NCBI RefSeq assembly: GCF_963678165.1
Contig: NZ_OY782755.1
Coordinates: 1,426,001-1,490,000 of the forward strand
Source: an uncultured Acetobacteroides sp.
GTDB taxonomy: Bacteria; Bacteroidota; Bacteroidia; Bacteroidales; ZOR0009
DNA length: 64,000 nucleotides
Reading direction: 5' to 3'
A model generated the notes under the pieces. It was not told where the DNA came from, made no database searches, and saw only the letters and a list, made by a program, of their open reading frames with translations. This document shows, one piece after another, positions 34,162 through 43,308 of the stretch (within the stretch, counting starts at the first letter, position 1; each line of letters begins with the position of its first letter). Both the position numbers and the translations under genes were made by a program.

Positions 34162-36621
34162 CTATCGCTGAAACATCTCGATTTCGGTCTGCACCTGCTG
34201 CGCTAGGGTGTCGTAGGTGTGCCCCTCGGGGGACACTGGTGGAAGAAAGTCGATTTCCACCTTGGTGAAGGGCTTGGGGAAACGGCTTCCGCGGGGAAGC
34301 GCCTCGAATGCCCCCTTAATGGAAACGGGTACGATGGGGATATTCAGCTCGCAGCTGAGGATGGCGAAGGTTTTCTTGAAGTCGCCAAGCTCGCCATTTC
34401 GGGTACGAGTTCCCTCGGGGAATATCATGATGTTGTTGTTGGTCTTAAGGGCTTCACCCATCTTCTGGATAGACTCCTTGAGCTCTTGGTCGATGTCAAC
34501 AACAATGATGTTGTTCTTATTGGCTAAGAATTTCAGGAATCGGTTGTTTACATGCTTTGCCTTGGCGTAGAAGAAGGTCTTTCGGATCTGGCTATGCTTA
34601 AGGAATGCTGCAACAAAAATGCCATCGAAGTAGCTTTGGTGGTTTGGTGCAATGATGCATGGCCCTTCGGGAACATTCTCCTGCCCAGAATTTCGTAGGC
34701 GGAAGTAAACCGAAAAGAAGAACTTAAATGCTTTTATGAGGATGCTTCCGGTGATCCAGGTGCTTGGCATTTTAAACTTAACCTTTTCGCGAAGTATTTC
34801 CGACCAGTTAATCTGCGAAATCCTCATGGTCTTCTTCTTCTCCTTAATGTGCTCGCTTAGCTTGATCACGCTTCCAAATCCAAGAATTTCGTTTATCTCC
34901 ATCTTTACGCCAAAGGTGGTAGCAAGGAACATCTGCAGGCTCACCTTGTCGAGCGAGTCGAGGCCTAGGTCCATCTCCAGGTGGTCGTTCGGATGCACCT
35001 TTATCATCTTTTCGTTTTCGATGAAGTTCTTAATCCAGAGGTACTCCTTGATTTTAATTTCAGGGATGTTCTCGTCTTCGTCCTTGCGCTCTACGGCCAG
35101 CTCTGCCAACTTGAATCGTTGGATTTTGCCAAGGCGAGTTCGGGGAAGCTCTCCGTCGAAAATGGTGAAGGATACGATTTTTTTGTACGAGGCGGCCTCC
35201 TTGTTGTACTTGTCGATTACCTCCCAGCGGATGGTCTCTTCGATGTTGGTAACGCCTCGCTCCTTGAGCGCTGCTGTATTGGGAATCACGATTGCGCTTA
35301 GCTGATCGCCTTTTTGGAATACGCCAATCTCCTTAATCAGCGGCGACATCTCCTCAATTTCGGACTCAACAATCGAGGGGTTGATATTTTTTCCGTTCGA
35401 AAGAACAATGATCTCCTTCTTCCGTCCGGTGATGTGCATGTAGTTATCCCTGTCGAGGTAGCCTAAGTCGCCGGTGTAAAGCCACCCATCCTTTAATACT
35501 TCGGCAGTTTCCTCGGGGCGGTTGTAGTAGCCCTGCATAACATTTGCCCCCCGAACAACGATTTCCTCCTCGCGGAAGTCTATCTCGCATCCCCTTAGCG
35601 GAGCACCTGCCGAGCCAACAACAATTCGGTCGGGGCGGGTGAAGGTGATCATCGGAGCAGCCTCAGTCATTCCATACCCTTCTAGGATTTTGAAGCCGAG
35701 CACCTGGTAGTCGCGCCCAACAGCAGGGTCTAGCGCGGCACCGCCGCTAACCATGAAGCGAATAGATCCTCCGAACTTTTTATGAACCGCGGCAAATACA
35801 AAGCGCGAGAATGCGTAGGTGTTAACCTTTGCGGCAAGTCGGTATAGGTTGCGGGCTATAATGCTTTTGTTGATCTTGTCCATTATGCCCCGTCGGATGG
35901 CGGTATAAAGGCGGGGAACCCCAATGATGGTGCTTACCTTATACTCCTGCATGGTGCGGATAATGTCTTCCGATGCCATTGATGGCGAAAAGGCCATTCG
36001 AGCACCTTGGTAGCACGACACCACCATGGTGCCAAGTAGCGGGAATATGTGGTGAAGGGGCAGCAGTACAAGTGTGGTGTCCGATGGAATAAGGATCGGA
36101 ATCTCGATTGTTACCGCCGTTATGTTTGCCATTATGTTTCCGAATGACAGCATCACCCCCTTGGGCGAACCTGTAGTGCCAGAGGTGTAGATGATAAGCG
36201 CTGTTTTCTCCATCTCGGGGCGAATGTCCAAGATAACCTTTTCGGGCGACAGTGGGATATTCTCGATATCGTCGATGAGGATAACCCTAGGCTGGTAGGT
36301 TAACTCCTTAAGCGCAATGGATAGCGCTTCCTGTTTTAGCTTGGAGCAGAATATAGTTTCTGGTTTGCAGTCTTCCAGTATGTAGGCAACCTCTGAAGGG
36401 TTTGCCATAAAATCGATGGGCACAACCGTACATCCGTTATGCCAAGCAGAGTAGAAGGCGTAAACCCATCCCGGTCTGTTCTCGGAGTAGATGGCAACCT
36501 TGGCATTGCAGTTTGGCTGGTAGGTTAAAGCGGTGGCATTAACCCTCTGATGAACCTCGTTGTAGGAGATAAATTTACCGTTCTCTACTATAGCCGTATT
36601 ATCTCCAGTTTTTAAAAGCAT
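34162..36621 (-). CDS. Acyl-activating enzyme / ACP / PlsC acyltransferase fusion
   Basis: The 819-aa protein joins three units. Residues ~1-500 are an AMP-binding acyl synthetase (P-loop YTSGTTGSPKG at ~145-155, GYGMTEAAP, YTGDLGYLDRD). A phosphopantetheine carrier motif follows at about 552-560 (DLGLDSLDKVS). Residues ~630-819 are a PlsC-type acyltransferase (NHQSYFDG near 664, FPEGTRTRNGE near 742). The order resembles E. coli Aas rearranged, with an extra built-in carrier domain. It probably activates fatty acids and hands them to a lysophospholipid or related acceptor at the inner membrane. A candidate -7 element lies at 36769-36776. Confidence 0.9.
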   Translation of the reverse strand: MLLKTGDNTAIVENGKFISYNEVHQRVNATALTYQPNCNAKVAIYSENRPGWVYAFYSAWHNGCTVVPIDFMANPSEVAYILEDCKPETIFCSKLKQEALSIALKELTYQPRVILIDDIENIPLSPEKVILDIRPEMEKTALIIYTSGTTGSPKGVMLSFGNIMANITAVTIEIPILIPSDTTLVLLPLHHIFPLLGTMVVSCYQGARMAFSPSMASEDIIRTMQEYKVSTIIGVPRLYTAIRRGIMDKINKSIIARNLYRLAAKVNTYAFSRFVFAAVHKKFGGSIRFMVSGGAALDPAVGRDYQVLGFKILEGYGMTEAAPMITFTRPDRIVVGSAGAPLRGCEIDFREEEIVVRGANVMQGYYNRPEETAEVLKDGWLYTGDLGYLDRDNYMHITGRKKEIIVLSNGKNINPSIVESEIEEMSPLIKEIGVFQKGDQLSAIVIPNTAALKERGVTNIEETIRWEVIDKYNKEAASYKKIVSFTIFDGELPRTRLGKIQRFKLAELAVERKDEDENIPEIKIKEYLWIKNFIENEKMIKVHPNDHLEMDLGLDSLDKVSLQMFLATTFGVKMEINEILGFGSVIKLSEHIKEKKKTMRISQINWSEILREKVKFKMPSTWITGSILIKAFKFFFSVYFRLRNSGQENVPEGPCIIAPNHQSYFDGIFVAAFLKHSQIRKTFFYAKAKHVNNRFLKFLANKNNIIVVDIDQELKESIQKMGEALKTNNNIMIFPEGTRTRNGELGDFKKTFAILSCELNIPIVPVSIKGAFEALPRGSRFPKPFTKVEIDFLPPVSPEGHTYDTLAQQVQTEIEMFQR

Positions 36622-36768
36622 AGTTCCGTCTTTTTTGAAAATGGGTTTAAATCTTGTCGTGGTTTTCTGAAACCATCTAATTCAAAATCTCATTAGCAGA
36701 TTTCCTAGGCGTTTGAATCCTTTCGTGGGACTACTAATTATCCGTTTTCAGCGTTTGTAAACAACCTG

Positions 36769-36776
36769 CAAAAGTA
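36769..36776 (-). promoter_or_regulatory. Candidate -7 element of the acyl synthetase fusion gene (TACTTTTG)
   Basis: On -, TACTTTTG fits TAnnTTTG. A TTG on - lies 18 bp further upstream (36795-36797). The predicted leader is about 140 nt. The rest of the 36622-36960 gap holds nothing recognisable. Confidence 0.45.
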
Positions 36777-36960
36777 TAAGTTTTTATTTAGCGACAATGA
36801 GTGGGGGTGGAATGTAGGCTTTGCTACTTGTAGGTGGCACCTGCTGGAATGCTGGTTTCTTTGGTGATTCGCTACAACATTGCCGGAAAAATGGAGGGGA
36901 GGTTGGAGGTTGATTTTGACAAAAGTATCTGGTTGCAACCTGCCCTTTGCCTGAAAACAG

Positions 36961-36992
36961 CGAAATGGAGCGGAGGTGCCCGCTCCATTTCG
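36961..36992 (-). terminator. Terminator after the Nudix/NlpC gene pair
   Basis: cgaaatggagcg (36961-36972) and cgctccatttcg (36981-36992) are perfect 12-bp complements directly after the Nudix gene's stop. The T run following on - is short. Confidence 0.65.
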
Positions 36993-37436
36993 TTATTCTA
37001 TTTTTCTCTTTTCGAGATACTTCTTTGCGTAGTCGAGAATTTGCTCGTGGTCGAAGGCGAGCGGGGGCAGGGCATCTAGGCTGAACCAGTCGGCTGAGCT
37101 GGCGTCGTCGCCTGCTTTAATTTGCGAATCCTCATTGGCAAATCCTAGGAAAACGGTGCTTATCGTTCTGTCGCGAGGATCGCGATTCACGGCATCGAAG
37201 GTATGTAGTTGGTAAAGCGTATCCACAACAATGCCTGTCTCCTCGTAGAGTTCCCGATTGGCAGCATCGGCTAGGGTTTCGTCCATATCCACAAAGCCGC
37301 CGGGTATGGCCCAGCAGTCTTCGAATGGGGAGTGCTTACGCTCGATAAGAAGCGCTTCATCGCCCTCGTCGAGGGTGCGAATGATAACCGCATCAACGGT
37401 TACCTGCATTCGGGGATAGGGGTATGTGTAGGGCAT
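36993..37436 (-). CDS. NUDIX hydrolase
   Basis: The 147-aa protein carries a full Nudix box (GGFVDMDETLADAANRELYEE followed by TG), with the metal-binding REx2EE pattern. It hydrolyses a nucleoside diphosphate linked to another group; the exact substrate (ADP-ribose, oxidised nucleotide or other) cannot be read from sequence. It begins 3 bp after the NlpC/P60 gene stop on the same strand, so the two are co-transcribed, though no functional link is evident. Confidence 0.9.
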   Translation of the reverse strand: MPYTYPYPRMQVTVDAVIIRTLDEGDEALLIERKHSPFEDCWAIPGGFVDMDETLADAANRELYEETGIVVDTLYQLHTFDAVNRDPRDRTISTVFLGFANEDSQIKAGDDASSADWFSLDALPPLAFDHEQILDYAKKYLEKRKIE

Positions 37437-37439
37437 TTT

Positions 37440-38225
37440 CTACTCAATGATTCTTTTAATCACTCGCAGCTTGTGGGTGTACTTCCCTAAGCGGTTGTTG
37501 AAGATGCCCTGCTGGTCGAAGATGTCCTTGCGGACCTTGCCGCTTGAGTGGATGATGCTGCCATTGCCATCGAGAATGCCAACGTGGATAATGGTACCCT
37601 CGTCGTTGTCGAAGAAGGCGAGGTCGCCGGCTTTGACTTCGGATACGAAGTTGATGGTTTGCCCCTCGTTTACCTGCTGGCTGGCGTCGCGGGGGAGCTT
37701 AATGCCAATAATTTTGTAAAGAAGTTGGGTGAATCCGGAGCAGTCTATCCCAAATGCTGTTCTCCCGCCCCATAGGTAGGGCGCGTTGAGAAGGGCTGCT
37801 GCCATATCGATGATTCCGTTGCTGCTTTTGTGGTTTACTACATCTATGGAGCTGGTAATTCTGTACTTTTTGTCGGCGATTTCGAACTCCTTGGCCTCGT
37901 CGCGGTAGTAGTTTAGGCTTGCGCCAATGGGGATAAGGATATGGTCGCCTCGGTTGACATCGACGGCATGGCATATCTCGGAGGATACTTCGTAGCCCGA
38001 ATGCTCGATGTACTCGTTGTAGTAGGTTTCAGATACGGGGGTGATTGTTTTCGAGTCAATCCAGCCGCGGTAGCCGTCGAAGGCATTTTCGACATACAGC
38101 CAGCTGTCCTTTTCTTCGAGGATGGTTAGGCATTCGCCTAGGAGAAGTTGCGATACCATCTCGCTACGTTCCGATGGCTCTCGCCTCATAGGGATTACTG
38201 ATATTGAAGAAACTGCATATTTCAT
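37440..38225 (-). CDS. NlpC/P60-family peptidoglycan hydrolase with SH3 domains
   Basis: The 261-aa protein has an N-terminal bacterial-SH3-type region (~1-110; LLLGECLTILEEKDSWLYV, GYRGWIDSKTI) and a C-terminal NlpC/P60 cysteine peptidase. The catalytic Cys lies in GIDCSGFTQLLYK (about residue 164) and His in IIHVGILDG. Such enzymes cleave gamma-D-glutamyl-diaminopimelate bonds in wall peptides. No signal peptide is visible, so it may act on imported muropeptides in the cytoplasm, like YkfC-type enzymes, or leave by another route. Confidence 0.88.
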   Translation of the reverse strand: MKYAVSSISVIPMRREPSERSEMVSQLLLGECLTILEEKDSWLYVENAFDGYRGWIDSKTITPVSETYYNEYIEHSGYEVSSEICHAVDVNRGDHILIPIGASLNYYRDEAKEFEIADKKYRITSSIDVVNHKSSNGIIDMAAALLNAPYLWGGRTAFGIDCSGFTQLLYKIIGIKLPRDASQQVNEGQTINFVSEVKAGDLAFFDNDEGTIIHVGILDGNGSIIHSSGKVRKDIFDQQGIFNNRLGKYTHKLRVIKRIIE

Positions 38226-38352
38226 GGAACTGAGTGTTATGGTTGTTAACGGAATATAAAATTAGGAAAAACAATTAAACGTTAGCGTATAGGATTAAGT
38301 TTATTTTTCCAAACTTTAACGCCGCATTTATTTTTTGGAAATATACACGGTA

Positions 38353-40425
38353 ATGAAGCTCTATAACCTAGATATCTACAGGACAAAAAAGTCCTTTCTT
38401 TTGCTACTGTTCCTCTTGGCTGCTGTCGCTATTGTGGGGATTCTACCCAAGACGCCAACGTTTAAGCAGGAGTACCGCGTTGGTGCTCCGTGGCTGCACG
38501 ACGACCTGTACGCGCCCTACGATTTTCCGCTGTACAAAACGGAGGCCGAGCTGTCTGTCGAGAAGCGCCGGCTGCGGGCTAAGGCGATGCCGCTCTTTAG
38601 GCTTTCGGAGAGGTCGGGGGCACTATCGTTGAGCAGCCTGATGGACCAGAAGCAGCCTAGCGGGTGGGCGATGCCTTCGGCTGAGTACCGGAAGGTGATG
38701 GCGGGCGTGGAGGTTCTGCTCCGGGATATTTACGCAAAGGGAATTATCTCGGAGGTTGAGCTGTCGCAGGTGTTCGCTCAGCGGAAGGATAACATCATTG
38801 TAATTCGGGACGATAACGCTGGGCAGGTGTCCGTTTCCGATCTCTTCACCATAAATTCGGCTACCGCATATATTCTATCGCAGGTTACGACTCAGTACTT
38901 CGATTCGAACCTGAAGCGGGCAAAGGCCTTTGTTCAGGCAATCAACTTGAGTGCCTACGTTAAGCCCAACCTCGACTTCGACAGGGAGGCTACCGCCCAG
39001 TTTCTGAATGATAAACTCAACGAAATGTCGTACTCGAACGGGATGATCAGTGGTGGGCAGAAGATTGTCTCGAAGGGCGAGGTGGTGAACGAGGCTACCT
39101 TTAAGATGCTGGAGTCGCTCAAGCGGGAGAATGCGAGCCGCTTTTCGTTCTCGAAAAACGTGTACTACCTGGTGGCGGGGCAGTTGCTGCTGGTGGGGGG
39201 AGCCTTGGCGCTGCTCTACCTATTCCTGATGGGCTACAGGCGCGAGGTGCTTACGGGCTACCGTACGACCATATTCCTGCTGCTCTCGATTGTGGGGATG
39301 GTGGCGCTGGTGGCCTGGGTGGTTAAGCAGGGAACGGTGAGCATCTACATTGTTCCGATGACGATTACTGCCATGTTTATCCGCACCTTCTACGACTCGC
39401 GGGTTGCCTTTTTCTCGTACAACATCATTGTACTGATTTGCGCGATGGTGGCGCCCAACAGCTTCGAGTTTGTGCTGATGAACTACTTCCCAGGCGTGGT
39501 GGCCATCTTCACCATGAAGCAGATCTACCGCTCTGGCGGGCGAATTTTCGTGGCGGTGCTGGTGGTCTTCCTGACCTACCTGGTTTCCTACCTAGCGCTG
39601 AGCCTGATTAAGGATGCCGTTTACGACTCCCAGTCGGCGTGGAATGTGCTTTGGCTGGGCGTTAACGCGCTTTGCGTGCTAATTGCTTACCAGTTTGCTT
39701 ACCCCATCGAACGGCTGTTTGGCTTTCTCTCGGATGCCACGCTGCACGAACTTACCGATACCAACCAGCCCCTGCTGCGCGAGCTCTCGGAGCTGGCTCC
39801 GGGAACGTTTCAGCACTCGCTGCAGGTGGCCAACCTGGCCGAGGCGGTGGCCCGCGAGGTGGACGGCAATCCGCTGCTCATCCGCGCTGGGGCGCTCTAC
39901 CACGACATCGGAAAGATGAACAACCCAGGCTACTTCACCGAAAACCAGTCGTCGAGCTTCAACCCGCACTACAACCTAGAACCGGACGAGAGCGCGGGCA
40001 TCATCATCCGCCACGTTGCCGATGGGGTGAGCATTGCGCGCAAGCACGGCTTGCACCAGCGCATCGTGCGGTTTATCCGAACCCACCACGGCACCACCAA
40101 GGTGGGCTACTTCTACCGGAAGTACCAGGCGAGCTTGGCGGAGGCCAACTTGGACGACCGCTTTACCTACCTAGGCCCAAGGCCCGAGTCGAAGGAGGAG
40201 GCCATCCTGATGCTGGCCGATGGGGTAGAGGCCGCCTCGCACAGCCTAAAGGTGTACACCTCCGATACCATTGGCCAGCTGGTGGAGGAGATCGTACGGA
40301 TGAAGATGGAGGGCGGCCAGCTCGACCGGGCCGACATCAGCCTCAGCGAGCTCACCCTGGTGAAGGAAATCTTTAAGCGCAAGCTGCTAACCATCTACCA
40401 TACCCGGGTGGAGTACCCCAAGTAG
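38353..40425 (+). CDS. PgpH-type 7TM-HD membrane phosphohydrolase
   Basis: The product is 690 aa from the ATG at 38353; a TTG six codons earlier is also open but less likely. It has one N-terminal helix (SFLLLLFLLAAVAIVGIL), an extracytoplasmic 7TMR-HDED region to about residue 265, about seven helices (270-480) and a cytoplasmic HD domain. The metal site is seen in HSLQVANLAEAVA and LYHDIGKMNNPGYF. This is the layout of PgpH, which in Firmicutes and related bacteria degrades cyclic di-AMP. The same role here is inference. The stop is followed at once by a 21-bp tandem array. Confidence 0.87.
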   Translation: MKLYNLDIYRTKKSFLLLLFLLAAVAIVGILPKTPTFKQEYRVGAPWLHDDLYAPYDFPLYKTEAELSVEKRRLRAKAMPLFRLSERSGALSLSSLMDQKQPSGWAMPSAEYRKVMAGVEVLLRDIYAKGIISEVELSQVFAQRKDNIIVIRDDNAGQVSVSDLFTINSATAYILSQVTTQYFDSNLKRAKAFVQAINLSAYVKPNLDFDREATAQFLNDKLNEMSYSNGMISGGQKIVSKGEVVNEATFKMLESLKRENASRFSFSKNVYYLVAGQLLLVGGALALLYLFLMGYRREVLTGYRTTIFLLLSIVGMVALVAWVVKQGTVSIYIVPMTITAMFIRTFYDSRVAFFSYNIIVLICAMVAPNSFEFVLMNYFPGVVAIFTMKQIYRSGGRIFVAVLVVFLTYLVSYLALSLIKDAVYDSQSAWNVLWLGVNALCVLIAYQFAYPIERLFGFLSDATLHELTDTNQPLLRELSELAPGTFQHSLQVANLAEAVAREVDGNPLLIRAGALYHDIGKMNNPGYFTENQSSSFNPHYNLEPDESAGIIIRHVADGVSIARKHGLHQRIVRFIRTHHGTTKVGYFYRKYQASLAEANLDDRFTYLGPRPESKEEAILMLADGVEAASHSLKVYTSDTIGQLVEEIVRMKMEGGQLDRADISLSELTLVKEIFKRKLLTIYHTRVEYPK

Positions 40426-40428
40426 GGC

Positions 40429-40640
40429 AAACTCGCCGAACTTGACGTTAGACTTGCCGAGTTTGATGTTGGTCTCGTCGATCTTGACGTTAAACTCGCC
40501 GATCTTGACGTTAAACTCATCGAGTTTGATGTTGGATTCGTCGATCTTGACGTTAAACCTGCCGAGTTTGACGTTGGACTCATCAAGTTTGATGTTAGAC
40601 CCGCCGAATCTGACGTTAAACCCATCGAATCTGAAGCAAT
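40429..40640. repeat. Intergenic 21-bp tandem array, ten units
   Basis: The element GAcGTT/GAtGTT (last copy gaagca) recurs at 40444, 40465, 40486, 40507, 40528, 40549, 40570, 40591, 40612 and 40633, with exactly 21 bp every time. A typical unit is gacgttaaactcgccgatct plus t. Bases within units vary, yet no unit has gained or lost a base. The array starts four bases after the pgpH-like stop and ends about 65 bp before the thrC stop, in a convergent gap. Open frames on both strands through it are by-products of the period. Confidence 0.88.
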
Positions 40641-40704
40641 GCTAGCCGAGTTTCACCCTAGCTAGCATCAAGAGAACAATCCTGAAACCATTAATTGTTG
40701 CTTG

Positions 40705-42006
40705 CTATCGGTTTTCGAGCAGCAAGGCCTTTAACGCCTCGTAGCTGGGGCCGATGATGGTGGATTGCTTGGGGCTGGCCACCAGCGCGGCTACCTGCTG
40801 GGCCAACTCGGTGGGCAGCGGTTGATGCACCTCTACGTCGCTGTCGAACTTCACGGGGTGGGCGGTTTCGAGGATGAGGCCGCTCTCGGCGGGGTGCTCG
40901 GCAAGATACTGCTCCAGCGCCCTGTAGGCAACCGCTCCGTGGGGGTCGAGCCAGTAGCCGTAACGGTCGGATACGCTGCGGATGGTGTCGCGGGTAACCT
41001 CGTCGCTGATGCTGTAGCCGGCCATGCGCTGCCTTAGCTGCTCGTAGCTGTTCTTGTACAGCTCCAGGATGCGCACAAAGTTGCTGGGGTTACCCACGTC
41101 CATGGCGTTGGAAATGGTGCTGATGGTTTCCTTCGGATTGTATTTGCCGCTGAGCAGGTACTCGGGCACGGCATCGTTGGCGTTGCAGGCCACCACAAAC
41201 TTCTTGATGGGTAGCCCCGAGAGGTTGGCCAGCATCCCCGAGCAGATGTTCCCGAAGTTGCCGCTAGGCACCGATACCACGGGCGCCTCTCCATTATCCT
41301 TCCACTGCTTGTAGGCGAAGAAGTAGAATAGCTGCTGCGGCAGCCAGCGCGCCACGTTGATGGAGTTGGCCGAGGTGAGGAACCGCTGCCCGCGAAGCGC
41401 GGTATCGGCAAAGGCCTCCTTCACCATTCGCTGGCAGTCGTCGAAGTTGCCTTGCACCTCCAGCGCGTACACGTTATGACCGAGCGTGGTTAGCTGCTTC
41501 TCCTGCACGTTGCTCACCTTGCCCGAGGGGTAGAGGATAACCACCTCCACGCCCGGAACGTTGAAGAAGCCGTTGGCAACTGCGCCGCCGGTGTCGCCTG
41601 ATGTTGCTACCAGCACCGTCATCTTTTGGCTGGCATCCTGCGCAAAGTAGCCCAGACAGCGGCTCATGAAGCGGGCGCCTAGGTCCTTGAAGGCAAACGT
41701 TGGCCCGTGGAAAAGCTCGAGCGACGCAATCCTATCGTTGATGGCTACAAGCGGGAATTCGTAGCTGATCGATTCCGCTACAATCCGTTGCAGCTCGCCA
41801 TCGGGTAGCGCTCCCTCCACGTAGGGCCTCATCACGCTAAAGGCGATATCGACGTTTGAGTAGGACTTGATGTTCTTAATCAGATCGGGATCTACTTGCG
41901 GAATCGACTCCGGGAAGTACAGCCCCTTATCTGGCGCCAGCCCTTCTATGGTTGCCTCTCTAAAATCTACCAGCGCAGACTGCCTGTTGGTGCTATAGTA
42001 TTTCAT
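40705..42006 (-). CDS. thrC: Threonine synthase
   Basis: The 433-aa PLP enzyme converts O-phosphohomoserine to threonine. The cofactor lysine is in HGPTFAFKDLGARFMSR (about residue 108) and the phosphate-binding loop is near ATSGDTGGAVANGF. The long N-terminal cap (YYSTNRQSALVDFREAT) marks the class I bacterial and yeast-type enzyme. It is the last gene of the thrABC operon but is separated from thrB by 336 bp containing a repeat element, so its expression may be partly uncoupled. Confidence 0.96.
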   Translation of the reverse strand: MKYYSTNRQSALVDFREATIEGLAPDKGLYFPESIPQVDPDLIKNIKSYSNVDIAFSVMRPYVEGALPDGELQRIVAESISYEFPLVAINDRIASLELFHGPTFAFKDLGARFMSRCLGYFAQDASQKMTVLVATSGDTGGAVANGFFNVPGVEVVILYPSGKVSNVQEKQLTTLGHNVYALEVQGNFDDCQRMVKEAFADTALRGQRFLTSANSINVARWLPQQLFYFFAYKQWKDNGEAPVVSVPSGNFGNICSGMLANLSGLPIKKFVVACNANDAVPEYLLSGKYNPKETISTISNAMDVGNPSNFVRILELYKNSYEQLRQRMAGYSISDEVTRDTIRSVSDRYGYWLDPHGAVAYRALEQYLAEHPAESGLILETAHPVKFDSDVEVHQPLPTELAQQVAALVASPKQSTIIGPSYEALKALLLENR

Positions 42007-42100
42007 TGGTTTTCGTTTGTTTTGATGATGTTAGAATTCTCGTAGCGGGTTTGCTCAAGGTAGTATCAACGCAGAGGTTCTGGGCTTAGCGTAGCGTCCT

Positions 42101-42315
42101 ATAGTCGTCAACCTAAGAATTTTTATAAAAGCCTAATGCCTAATCATGGCAGTTTATCCCCTCCTTGGAGGGGGTAGGGGGTGGGTTTGCTCGTTTAAAT
42201 CAACATTTTCACTCCACTTCGCGTACCTAACCCACCCCTACCCCTCCCGAGGAGGGGATAACGTGCCCCTATTGGACTTTTATCCTTTTGATTTCAGGCT
42301 TAGCTTGGCGGCTGG
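42101..42315. mobile_element. MITE/REP-like GC-hairpin element, copy 1
   Basis: The core has two hairpins, cccctcc..ggaggggg (near 42157) and cccctcc..ggagggg (near 42242), around a conserved centre with gctcgtttaaatcaacattt. The flanks (atagtcgtcaacctaag at the left, tatccttttgatttca..gcttagcttg at the right) match copy 2 at 46364-46607. It carries no coding sequence and no transposase is in the window. It sits between thrB and thrC. Short target-site duplications were not evident. Confidence 0.65.
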
Positions 42316-42342
42316 CTATTAGTTTCCTCGCTACGCTTAGCC

Positions 42343-43269
42343 TTACTCCTCAAATACCTTTACCCCGTTGGTGTTAATGGTCGTTACGTAGGTGTGGTAG
42401 TCGATGCCGAGGCGGGTGAACACCTCTGCCATCACCGCCTCTACCCTGTGGGCGGTTGCCTCGTCCTTGCTCAGCATAAAGATGGATGGGCCCGAACCCG
42501 ATATGCCGCCACCTAGTGCTCCTGCCTCCTTGCACCGCGCCTTCACCTCGTCGAAACCGGGAATTAGGATGCTGCGGATGGGTTCGATGATGACATCCTC
42601 CAGCGAGCGTCCCAGCAGGTCATAGTCCTTTTTGAGCAACCCGGCTACCAATCCGGCAACGTTGCCCCATTGCTTTATGGCATCCTTTAGCTCTACCTGA
42701 TGCTTTAGTATCTTGCGGGCATTCTCGGTTTTTACCTCTATCTGCGGATGCACCACGGTGACGTGTAGCGCTGGCGATGACAGCTGCACCACATCGAGCG
42801 GAAAGATGGAGCGGATAAGCGTAACCCCACCAAGTATGCATGGGGTGATGTTGTCGGCATGCTTTACGCCGCTGGCCACCTTCTCGCCGCACATGGCAAA
42901 GCGCACCAGATCGTCGGAGGAGAATCTATTCCCCAGCAAATAGTTTGCGCCAACCACCGCTCCGGCTGCGCTAGCCGCGCTGGAGCCGATTCCGCTGCCC
43001 GGCTTGATGTTCTTCTTGATCTCCACCTCGAAGCCAACCGATCCATCCAGCTCATCCATCAGCGCAAGGAGTGCTGCCCCAGCTACGTTGTCGGGCGGAT
43101 TGGTGGGTAGGTTGTAGTCATCCTTATTGATGATGCGGATGATGGGCTCGTTGATGAGGCGGAGCGCCATCTCGTCGTAGGGTGCCTCGAGGGCAAAGCC
43201 CAGTATATCGAATCCGCACACCATGTTGGCTACCGTTGCTGGTGCGTGGACTTTTACCTGTTTTACCAT
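42343..43269 (-). CDS. thrB: Homoserine kinase
   Basis: The 308-aa GHMP-family kinase makes O-phosphohomoserine. The ATP-binding loop is PGSGIGSSAASAAGAVVGAN (about residues 91-110), with the N-terminal motif VHAPATVANMVCGFDILGFA and a C-terminal glycine-rich GGGISGSGPSIFML. It lies 39 bp after thrA in the same operon. Length and motifs are normal. Confidence 0.96.
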   Translation of the reverse strand: MVKQVKVHAPATVANMVCGFDILGFALEAPYDEMALRLINEPIIRIINKDDYNLPTNPPDNVAGAALLALMDELDGSVGFEVEIKKNIKPGSGIGSSAASAAGAVVGANYLLGNRFSSDDLVRFAMCGEKVASGVKHADNITPCILGGVTLIRSIFPLDVVQLSSPALHVTVVHPQIEVKTENARKILKHQVELKDAIKQWGNVAGLVAGLLKKDYDLLGRSLEDVIIEPIRSILIPGFDEVKARCKEAGALGGGISGSGPSIFMLSKDEATAHRVEAVMAEVFTRLGIDYHTYVTTINTNGVKVFEE

Positions 43270-43308
43270 TTACTGCTTGTTGTTTGTCTCGTTTGTATTC
43301 GTTATCGG

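Noticed and set aside
38335..38352. TTG start six codons before the pgpH-like ATG
   Set aside because: The ATG at 38353 is a standard start just before the first membrane helix; nothing favours the TTG.
40395..40645. Ser/Thr- or Leu-rich repeat ORFs at 40395-40625 (-) and 40442-40645 (+)
   Set aside because: By-products of the 21-bp array; they begin inside the pgpH gene or the repeat and have no coding support.
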